DNA of 20,637 nt from Firmicutes bacterium UBA3930. GTDB lineage: Bacteria; Bacillota; Clostridia; Caldicoprobacterales; Caldicoprobacteraceae. A model generated the notes under the pieces. It saw nothing but the letters and a program-made list of their open reading frames with translations. It ran no database searches and had not been told where the DNA came from. The position numbers and the translations under genes were made by a program. The stretch covers positions 1 through 20,637 of the forward strand of contig DGEI01000016.1 of assembly GCA_002385885.1 (NCBI GenBank). Direction: 5' to 3'. Of the stretch, positions 1-5,730 are shown piece by piece (position 1 is the first letter of the stretch; every line of letters begins with the position of its first letter).

Positions 1-18
1 TGTTATAATTGTTGCCAT
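1..18 (-). CDS. Partial CDS, N-terminus only (MATIIT...), runs off the left edge
   Basis: Read leftward, an ATG at 18-16 opens six codons (M-A-T-I-I-T) before the window ends. The start is supported by a strong ribosome site, GGAGGT (complement of 27-32), eight bases upstream. The product cannot be identified from six residues. The leader (20-80) folds so that the ribosome site is paired, and a TATAAT lies inside that fold. This arrangement is known from insertion-sequence transposase genes, so a transposase is a reasonable but unproven guess. The neighbouring gene remnant at 557-882 fits a region damaged by mobile DNA. Confidence 0.5.
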
Positions 19-19
19 A

Positions 20-80
20 GGAAAGTACCTCCGATTCTTGTTCTTGGTTTGGTAAAGAACATTATATCAGAGGTCTTTCC
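20..80 (-). promoter_or_regulatory. Leader hairpin masking the ribosome site of the edge gene
   Basis: The arms at 20-31 (GGAAAGTACCTC) and 70-80 (GAGGTCTTTCC) are complementary apart from one bulged base. The first arm contains the complement of the GGAGGT ribosome site. A second hairpin sits inside: GTTCTT at 40-45 with AAGAAC at 55-60. A TATAAT on the minus strand (complement of 61-66) lies between the arms. A transcript starting there would lack the distal arm and leave the ribosome site open, whereas read-through RNA from outside would fold and hide it. The pairing is seen in the sequence; the function is inferred. Confidence 0.5.
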
Positions 81-556
81 TTTTTTCATATCTTCTTGTC
101 ACATATGTATTGTCTCATAACATAAATTCAGAGGTTATTGCTTCTTGTTATGTCAGGTCTGTTTATTGTTTTATTATTATTGGATTAGAAGTATTTTGAG
201 AACTGTTCCTCCAACTGTGCTGCTTTAGTTTATGCTGATATTTTTTTCTTTTCTTTTAGTTATTTCGTTTTAGCGCTGATTAAACTTCACCATAATCTTT
301 TTAGGGTTTTCCCGTACCCCCTGTATTTTTCTGCCAATGTTTTATACTGATTTTTATTTTTCGCGTCTTCTATAGAATAATATGAGGCCAACTGTATAAA
401 TTATGTTAAGTTGACCTCATATAAATCTTCAGCTGCTTATCAGGGTAACTTTTATTCTGAATGTTTGTATGGTTATTTACTTGTTTTTATATCCATCACC
501 ATATATCCGTCACTTAAGTATTTTTTTGCCGGCTATACAAGCATACTTGCATGTCA
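81..556. other. Intergenic, AT-rich stretch with no recognisable gene
   Basis: No reading frame with a ribosome site or recognisable protein was seen on either strand. The only clear structure is the inverted repeat at 380-422. A weaker one (CATAACA with TGTTATG) lies at about 117-155. If the edge gene belongs to an insertion sequence, its terminal repeat should lie in this stretch, but I could not identify an end or a target duplication. Confidence 0.5.
380..422 (-). terminator. 14-bp inverted repeat, possible terminator of the remnant gene
   Basis: Arms 380-393 (ATATGAGGCCAACT) and 409-422 (AGTTGACCTCATAT) pair across a 15-base loop with a single C/A mismatch on the plus strand. On minus-strand RNA that position is a G-U pair, so the leftward transcript forms the more complete stem. 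It lies about 135 bases past the stop codon of the leftward remnant at 557, where a terminator is expected. There is no clear U-run after it, so a regulatory or mobile-element repeat is also possible. Confidence 0.35.
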
Positions 557-882
557 TTAATCAGTGATATTTCTAATTGTTTCTCCGGCTGCTTCAATCA
601 TTTCTTCAACCTGCTCCTCAGACAATTTTCCTGCGTTTCTAAAGGCACTGACCTGGTTGATAAAGGCATTTAATATATTAACGGCTTGTTAGTGCCCATC
701 ACTGTAAAGACTCCCGGACCATCATTGCCATATTTGTACGGATCAATTGCTTCCCACACGACCGGACGTTCTTCTGCACAGATTCCCGTAGCATTGTAAT
801 TTACATTTACAGTAACCCTTTCCGGAAGAGCTGGAGCAACCCCGGACACAGTTTGAACCGAAACGTCGGCAATACCTAAAAT
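557..882 (-). pseudogene. Remnant of an exported protein: Big_4 Ig-like fragment plus FIMAH-like C-terminus
   Basis: Translating leftward from about 882 gives a typical bacterial Ig-like group 4 stretch: V-S-G-V-A-P-A-L-P-E-R-V-T-V, then V-V-W-E-A-I-D-P-Y-K-Y, then G-V-F-T-V-M-G-T. This frame stops at 670. In another frame, from about 675 to the TAA at 557-559, the sequence reads as a helical tail containing LNAFINQVSAFRNAGKLSEE followed by QVEEMIEAAG. That resembles the FIMAH domain that ends many clostridial secreted glycosidases and polysaccharide-active proteins. The join at about 670 looks like an internal deletion with frame loss. Upstream of about 882 the coding signal disappears, so the bulk of the gene is gone. 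No usable start exists; the long open frame reaching 1035 is not a real gene. Confidence 0.6.
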
Positions 883-1113
883 TGCATATGTTTTGTAATT
901 TATTTGACTCAATAATAAAATAGCAGACAACCCATTATATGTCAATATATATAAATTGTAGTATATTGTGTGAATTTTGTTATTTTTTGTTATTTTATGC
1001 TGCAATATTAAAACGATGAAGGTATCCGGATTCAAAGATAAGGTTAATATAATTAGAGCTTAACATAATATAATAAATGATCTGAAAGGAAGATGCCCCT
1101 CATTTTATATATA

Positions 1114-1142
1114 TTGACAGGAGTAAAATAACCATCTATAAT
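1114..1142 (+). promoter_or_regulatory. Consensus sigma-A promoter of the transporter-esterase operon
   Basis: A perfect -35 box TTGACA (1114-1119) is followed by a 17-base spacer and a perfect -10 box TATAAT (1137-1142). Transcription should start near 1149-1150, inside the palindrome at 1147-1164. So strong a promoter with an operator on its start site implies that it is normally repressed. Confidence 0.85.
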
Positions 1143-1146
1143 AAAT

Positions 1147-1164
1147 AGCTGTAACGTTATAGCT
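1147..1164 (+). promoter_or_regulatory. Operator-like 18-bp palindrome over the transcription start
   Basis: AGCTGTAACGTTATAGCT is a palindrome with one mismatched pair (G1151/T1160) and a central CG. LacI/GalR-family operators typically have this even symmetry with a central CG. It covers the predicted start site of the operon, so a bound repressor would block initiation. The obvious candidate partner is the LacI-family regulator at 4272-5315. I did not find a second copy of this exact palindrome in the window. Confidence 0.65.
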
Positions 1165-1295
1165 TTTATATACACCCTTTCAAGTACTCTGGATATATTA
1201 AAAATAATGGCAAACGATTATGAATATATATCAAACTGACTATTAACTGTCATAGCTGTGATCATACCATTGAAATAATAATTGGAGAAAGAATA

Positions 1296-2498
1296 ATGCC
1301 GGACAATAGCTCTAAACCATCTGTTATTTGGAACAAGAACTATATCATTCTTCTGCTGGTTAATCTTATATCAGCCATTGGCTTTAATATGGTCTATACC
1401 ATGATTGTTGATTATACTGTCAATGTCCTTGACGGATCGCTGATAATGGGAGGAATTATAGCAGGAACATTTTCCATTACAGCTCTGTTTGTAAGGCCAT
1501 TTGCAGGAATCATAGCCGATAATTTTAATAAAAAGTCGGTATGTTTTTTTGCAATAATACTAATTATAACCGCTTCGTTAGGATATGCATTCGCACCAAA
1601 TATTAATCTTATGCTGCTGTTCCGTATATTGCATGGAATTGGTTTTAGCATTAATGGTACTACAAGCATTGCTTTAGTAAGTTTCTGTGTTCCGGAAAAC
1701 CGCATTGGAGAAGGCCTTAGTTATTTTGGAGTAGGACAGGTGTTTTCTCAGATTATCGGCCCAAGGCTAGGGGAATTATTAAAACAAACCTTCGGATACA
1801 GAATACTTTTTGTTACCGTCGCTTTTCTATCATTATGTGCACTGATTCTATTAGTTAAGTCATTTTCATACAAAACAGAAATTGAAAAAGCAGACCATAA
1901 TAATAAGAAACCGGTTTATTCCGTTAAGAATATAATAGCGACAGAAGTACTGCTTTTTGCTTTGCTTGGAGGCATGTTTTCGTTCGGAAATGGCATTGTA
2001 AGCTCCTTCCTGAAGGTAATGTGCAATGAAAGAAATATACAGAACTATACTATGTTTTTCTCAGTAAATGCTTTGGTTCTTTTTTTGATACGTATGGTTG
2101 CAGGAAAGCTGGTTGATAAAAAAGGTCTTACCATAGTAATTACTTCTTCCTTTTTTGCTTCAGCGATTTCAATGGTTTTATTAGCATATGCATCCAACTT
2201 GAATATGATTGTTTTTGCTGCAATACTGAAAGCGATTGGACAGGGTGGAGGCCAGGTAGCGCTGCAAGCCGAGTGTATAAAAAATGTGGACGCGGGTAAA
2301 AGAGGTGTTGCTGCAAGCACATTCTATATAGGAGCGGATATTGGACAAGGAGTGGGTCCCTGGATAGGAGGATTTTTATCAAACACGTTTAATTATAAAA
2401 CAACGTTCTCTTTCACAGCGTTCTTAACTTTTGTATGCGGCGCTGTATTCTTTATAAATCAGAGTGTAATTCAAAAGAGAAAGGAAAGGACGACATAA
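1296..2498 (+). CDS. MFS transporter, probably sugar or oligosaccharide uptake (400 aa)
   Basis: This is a 400-residue integral membrane protein of the major facilitator superfamily, with hydrophobic segments along nearly its whole length, consistent with 12 helices. The family's motif A appears after helix 2 (residues 67-80, R-P-F-A-G-I-I-A-D-N-F-N-K-K) and again in the second half (residues 265-275, R-M-V-A-G-K-L-V-D-K-K). A hydrophilic loop near residues 190-212 separates the halves. The ATG follows GGAGA at 1284-1288. It is the first gene after the repressible promoter at 1114 and shares the operon with the esterase. It is the only transporter in the window, so it is the likely importer of the substrate cut by the glycosidases to the right. 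Efflux cannot be excluded, because MFS sequence alone does not give substrate or direction. Confidence 0.85.
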   Translation: MPDNSSKPSVIWNKNYIILLLVNLISAIGFNMVYTMIVDYTVNVLDGSLIMGGIIAGTFSITALFVRPFAGIIADNFNKKSVCFFAIILIITASLGYAFAPNINLMLLFRILHGIGFSINGTTSIALVSFCVPENRIGEGLSYFGVGQVFSQIIGPRLGELLKQTFGYRILFVTVAFLSLCALILLVKSFSYKTEIEKADHNNKKPVYSVKNIIATEVLLFALLGGMFSFGNGIVSSFLKVMCNERNIQNYTMFFSVNALVLFLIRMVAGKLVDKKGLTIVITSSFFASAISMVLLAYASNLNMIVFAAILKAIGQGGGQVALQAECIKNVDAGKRGVAASTFYIGADIGQGVGPWIGGFLSNTFNYKTTFSFTAFLTFVCGAVFFINQSVIQKRKERTT

Positions 2499-2501
2499 AA
2501 C

Positions 2502-2517
2502 CAGGCAAAAAAGCCTG
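2502..2517 (+). terminator. Small intergenic hairpin between transporter and esterase genes
   Basis: CAGGC (2502-2506) and GCCTG (2513-2517) pair across six A residues just after the transporter stop. The stem is only five pairs and no U-run follows, so it is more likely a mild processing or attenuation element than a true terminator. The 64-base gap and the common orientation still suggest one operon. Confidence 0.25.
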
Positions 2518-2562
2518 ATTATTACTAGATAAAATATAATAAAAAAAGGAGATGGAGAAATT

Positions 2563-4254
2563 ATGAAGATTCTCTATAAAAAATTTGATGTCAATGACCA
2601 GTCCAGAAGCGCTTACATATGTGTTGAAGATACTTCCTGGGATTGCCTGACGAAGCCATCTTCATTAATTATCTTAAGAGATGATAATACTAAAGCATCT
2701 GTGAAAGAGATACTGGATTCCGGTCTGTCAAAACTGGCTGAAGAGCACCATATCATAATTGTTTTTCCAAATCCGGCAGAAAAAGGTTGGAATTTTAATC
2801 ATGTTCCCGGTAAAGCAGATGATATAGCTTTTTTTAATACCTTATATGAAAACATCAGAAAAGGCATTCTGGGACCGGAATGGAAAATAATGAATGACGC
2901 AAACTATATTATGGGAATCGGACAAGACTCGTGTGCTATGGCTACCAATTTTATCACTCTTTATCCCGAACTGATTGCAGCTACTGCTCTCATCGGCGGC
3001 AGTATCATACCTTCTGCAATAATCAATAGCGCATGCGCGCCCATGCCCGCATTACTGGCAGGTTGTGACGATAGCCTGGTAAACTATTATAAAGAATTAA
3101 ACAATACTGATACAACAGAAGCATCTAAAGATGCTTTATCCGTTTATACTGATTCAACCCATCCCTTTCATAAGGTAATAATAATCAATGGAGAGATCCA
3201 CAAATTAACAGGCGGCTTAATGCGGAAAATCTGGTTTGATCTTTTTCACAGGGTAAGGAGGATCAATACCAGTCCTAAAGGCAATATATGCAAACGCATT
3301 AATTTGGAAGAGTGCCGGTTTGAAAAACATATAGATGACTGTTCACTGGGAGATAATAACGGAATGCCCCACAGCTGGCTGGAACATGTTCCCCAGGCCG
3401 TTATGGACAATCCTGCCAGGCCGGTGCCTCTGCTTATATTCAGCCATGGAGCTACCGATAACCCAACCAAAGCAGCGGATATGAGCAAATGGCATGAAAT
3501 CGGGGAAAGAGAAGGTTTTATCACCGTTTATCCACTGGCCGGCAACGGGGTTAATTTCAACCTTAATCTGGATCCCGATTCCCCCAGTGATGTGGATTTC
3601 TATTTGGCATTGATAGAATACCTGAAAAACAAATATGTTATTGACAGTTCCAGAATATATATATCGGGATTTTCCAACGGAGCAGGAATGGCTCATGTTA
3701 TGTGCCTGTTACATCCGGAAATATTTGCAGCAGCGGCCCCCTTCAATACCATGTGGCCATATGTTAAACCGGGGCCTTTCAGGCCGGAAAAGTTCAATTT
3801 GGAAAAGAATCTTCAAACGATAAACATGGGGCTTGAGCTGCAGATGAAACATAATTACCGGATGCCAGTCTGGTATGTGTATGGCACGCGTGAATCCGAA
3901 TATCCCGTAACCAAAGGTGTGGGACAGCAATACCAGTATGATGCATGGAAAAAGTATAATAACATAGCTGTATTGCCAACCCCGGAAAAACCTTTGGACA
4001 GTGAATACAGTATAGGCGTGGAAGGCGAATCTATCGAAATTATTTATCCCTGCCCGGAATATCCGGAGTATAAGTATTCTATTCATAAATTCTACAGTAT
4101 GGATGACCGCAAGGATTATTATAATATTGCCTTAGCCCATGGCAAAGGCCATGATGTCCACTATGTTGACGCTGAGCTGGCATGGCAATTCATTTCACGC
4201 TTCAGCCGGAACCCGGACGGGTCACTTAATGACGCCGGAGACAGCGAGAACTGA
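2563..4254 (+). CDS. Tandem alpha/beta-hydrolase esterase with an inactive N-terminal copy (563 aa)
   Basis: This is a predicted cytoplasmic carboxyl-ester hydrolase of the PHB-depolymerase/feruloyl-esterase-like (CE1-type) alpha/beta-hydrolase group. It has no signal peptide. Two copies of the fold are visible. In the C-terminal copy (about residues 285-550) the oxyanion loop F-S-H-G (293-296) precedes the nucleophile elbow G-F-S-N-G with Ser371, and the catalytic His is in G-K-G-H-D-V-H (His530 or His533). The N-terminal copy (about residues 30-220) has I-I-V-F-P-N-P and an elbow reading G-I-G-Q-D (118-122), with Gly where Ser is required, so it should be catalytically dead and may bind substrate or stabilise the fold. 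AGGAGATGGAG at 2548-2558 supports the ATG. In context it could remove feruloyl or acetyl groups from imported oligosaccharides. Exact specificity is unknown. Confidence 0.75.
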   Translation: MKILYKKFDVNDQSRSAYICVEDTSWDCLTKPSSLIILRDDNTKASVKEILDSGLSKLAEEHHIIIVFPNPAEKGWNFNHVPGKADDIAFFNTLYENIRKGILGPEWKIMNDANYIMGIGQDSCAMATNFITLYPELIAATALIGGSIIPSAIINSACAPMPALLAGCDDSLVNYYKELNNTDTTEASKDALSVYTDSTHPFHKVIIINGEIHKLTGGLMRKIWFDLFHRVRRINTSPKGNICKRINLEECRFEKHIDDCSLGDNNGMPHSWLEHVPQAVMDNPARPVPLLIFSHGATDNPTKAADMSKWHEIGEREGFITVYPLAGNGVNFNLNLDPDSPSDVDFYLALIEYLKNKYVIDSSRIYISGFSNGAGMAHVMCLLHPEIFAAAAPFNTMWPYVKPGPFRPEKFNLEKNLQTINMGLELQMKHNYRMPVWYVYGTRESEYPVTKGVGQQYQYDAWKKYNNIAVLPTPEKPLDSEYSIGVEGESIEIIYPCPEYPEYKYSIHKFYSMDDRKDYYNIALAHGKGHDVHYVDAELAWQFISRFSRNPDGSLNDAGDSEN

Positions 4255-4271
4255 TTTTACATGCTTCAATT

Positions 4272-5315
4272 CTATTCGGGGAAGCCTCCACAGCTTCCCC
4301 GAATTATAAAATGAGTTTCCTGGATAATATTAACCGGCTGGGAGATACTCCCATTTGCCATATCTATAAGCAGGTTTAAAGCTTTGGATACCATTTTTTC
4401 TACAGAAAAATCAATAACTGTCAATTGAGGTTTCAATAATTCACAAGTTGCCATATCGCTGTATCCAATGATTTCTACGTCATCCGGTATGCGATAGCCA
4501 TTTTCATCTAACACCGAATACACGCCGTAAGCCATGGTAGAAGAAAGCAGGAATATGGCCGTTGGCAATTCTCCTGCTTCTATCATTTTTTTCATACATA
4601 TTTTCCCATACTCAGTATCCGCACCGGCTCCACTTACTATATGACTGTCCGATATTTCTATGCCATACCGGTCACATCCATCCAAAAATCCAAGCTTCCT
4701 CATGCTGAAATTCCTGTTAAAGGTATCCGGTCCAATCAGGCCTGCTCTTTTATGCCCCCTGGCTGCTAATAATTCAGCAACTTTTTCTCCTGTACCATAA
4801 TCATCCACATATATTGAACTGAACTTTGAACTATGCCTGTTAAACAAAACAACAGGCATTATACTGTCTGTCCTGTATATATACTCGATATCGCTATCTG
4901 TTGCACCTACTATAATGACTCCGTTAAACAAATTATCAATAAACAGCTCCTCTGCCTGGCTGATTTTAGAAGAATAATACGGTTTAAAAACAATCTCTAT
5001 ATCCATTTTCTTATCCAGAATACACTCCTGGATTCCATTATAAAAACGTACCAGCAAGTCCGATAAATACGTCGCAGGCCACAATATTCCCACGACCATG
5101 GTTATATCGCCTCTGGCTTGTTTTCTTAATCTCCTTGCATATATATTCGGCCTGTATCCGACTTTTTTTGCTTCTTCCCATATTTTTCTCTGGGTTTCTT
5201 TGGAAATGCGCATTTCATCACCGCGGCCATTCAGAACAATTGAAACCGTTACCGGCGAGAGATTGGTTCTTTCCGCTATTAGTTTTATGCTCCCCTTGTC
5301 ACCCTTTTTTGCCAT
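4272..5315 (-). CDS. LacI-family transcriptional regulator (347 aa)
   Basis: The N-terminal helix-turn-helix spans about residues 9-30 (I-K-L-I-A-E-R-T-N-L-S-P-V-T-V-S), followed by the hinge with N-I-Y-A-R-R-L at 57-63. The remainder, about residues 72-345, is a periplasmic-binding-protein-like sugar-sensing domain. The length is standard for the family. The start is fixed by GGAGGAGAT just upstream of the ATG at 5315-5313. The gene ends 17 bases from the convergent esterase stop and its last codons form part of the hairpin at 4274-4304. It probably represses the transporter-esterase promoter (operator 1147-1164) and perhaps the glycosidase cluster, with release by a sugar or sugar-acid inducer. 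Its own promoter carries a palindrome, suggesting autoregulation. Confidence 0.9.
   Translation of the reverse strand: MAKKGDKGSIKLIAERTNLSPVTVSIVLNGRGDEMRISKETQRKIWEEAKKVGYRPNIYARRLRKQARGDITMVVGILWPATYLSDLLVRFYNGIQECILDKKMDIEIVFKPYYSSKISQAEELFIDNLFNGVIIVGATDSDIEYIYRTDSIMPVVLFNRHSSKFSSIYVDDYGTGEKVAELLAARGHKRAGLIGPDTFNRNFSMRKLGFLDGCDRYGIEISDSHIVSGAGADTEYGKICMKKMIEAGELPTAIFLLSSTMAYGVYSVLDENGYRIPDDVEIIGYSDMATCELLKPQLTVIDFSVEKMVSKALNLLIDMANGSISQPVNIIQETHFIIRGSCGGFPE
4274..4304. terminator. Perfect 12-bp hairpin at the convergent junction
   Basis: ATTCGGGGAAGC (4274-4285) and GCTTCCCCGAAT (4293-4304) are exact reverse complements around a 7-base loop. The hairpin overlaps the last codons and stop of the LacI-family gene and lies just beyond the esterase stop (4254). 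It is strong and GC-rich in the stem but has no U-run on either side, so it may work as a bidirectional barrier or 3'-end stabiliser rather than as a classical intrinsic terminator. Confidence 0.55.
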
Positions 5316-5491
5316 AAATATCTCCTCCGACAGATCCTCTGCTACACGTTCTTTATATCTATTTATGAAAGAGCCTGTATTCCAGCTTTTTCTTTACTTA
5401 TTAAAAATGGGATTACCCGCATTTGGTATATTTTATAAGCATTCAGCTTCTTTCCAATGGCAAAAGATTGAAACAGTTTATAAGTATTTTT

Positions 5492-5520
5492 ATGTTATCA
5501 TGTGACAAACAGCATGTCAA
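5492..5520 (-). promoter_or_regulatory. Promoter of the LacI-family regulator gene
   Basis: Reading leftward, a perfect -35 TTGACA (complement of 5515-5520), a 17-base spacer and a -10 TAACAT (complement of 5492-5497) are preceded by the extended -10 TGn. Transcription should begin near 5485, giving a leader of about 170 bases before the ATG at 5315. Confidence 0.7.
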
Positions 5521-5526
5521 ACATGC
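5512..5526 (-). promoter_or_regulatory. Perfect palindrome overlapping the lacI -35 box
   Basis: GCATGTcaaACATGC has perfect 6-bp arms around three bases and overlaps the -35 box at 5515-5520. Protein bound here would exclude RNA polymerase. It differs from the palindrome at 1147-1164, so it is either a weaker autoregulatory site or a site for another factor. Confidence 0.4.
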
Positions 5527-5557
5527 ATATATATCCGGGAATGTTTATAATCCGCAT

Positions 5558-5580
5558 AAAAAAAACCTTTTGTTAAAGGT
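5558..5580 (-). terminator. Second intrinsic terminator of the glycosidase cluster
   Basis: On minus-strand RNA ACCTTT (complement of 5575-5580), loop AACA, and AAAGGT (complement of 5565-5570) form a short stem followed by a run of seven further U residues (complement of 5558-5564). The U-tract is canonical; the stem is short and A-U rich. It sits between the stronger hairpin at 5631-5667 and the lacI promoter. Confidence 0.55.
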
Positions 5581-5630
5581 ATATAATATATACTTACCGG
5601 GTTTCATCCCACGCATATTTAAAATTACAA

Positions 5631-5667
5631 AAGGTGGGAGAAGTAATATAAAACCTTCTCCCACCTT
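5631..5667 (-). terminator. Main terminator of the glycosidase cluster
   Basis: Perfect 13-bp arms AAGGTGGGAGAAG (5631-5643) and CTTCTCCCACCTT (5655-5667) flank an 11-base loop. On the minus strand the stem runs into a U-rich stretch (TTTTGTAATTTT). It lies about 63 bases past the stop of the last beta-helix gene. Confidence 0.8.
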
Positions 5668-5730
5668 ATCTGCTGCCTGGACAAACTTATATGCTGTCAG
5701 TAATATCTGCTGTATTGAAGCATTTAAAAG

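Larger units (their letters stand above)
883..1295. other. Upstream region of the transporter gene
   Basis: No coding signal is seen here. The stretch holds the consensus promoter at 1114-1142, the palindrome at 1147-1164 and a leader of about 145 bases before the ATG at 1296. A ribosome site GGAGA lies at 1284-1288. Confidence 0.6.
5316..5730. other. Intergenic region holding the lacI promoter and the cluster terminators
   Basis: No gene is supported here; open frames crossing it lack ribosome sites and recognisable proteins. From right to left on the minus strand it holds the 3' end of the glycosidase cluster, two hairpin terminators, and then the promoter and leader (about 170 bases) of the LacI-family gene. 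Confidence 0.6.

Noticed and set aside
670..1035. Open frame of 121 codons on the minus strand as an intact gene
   Set aside because: No ribosome site, the first 50 codons are low-complexity AT-rich sequence, and only the C-terminal part resembles a protein domain cut at both ends.
1207..1223. Possible cre site TGGCAAACGATTATG before the transporter gene
   Set aside because: The spacing between TG and CG is one base too long for the cre consensus and the right half does not match.
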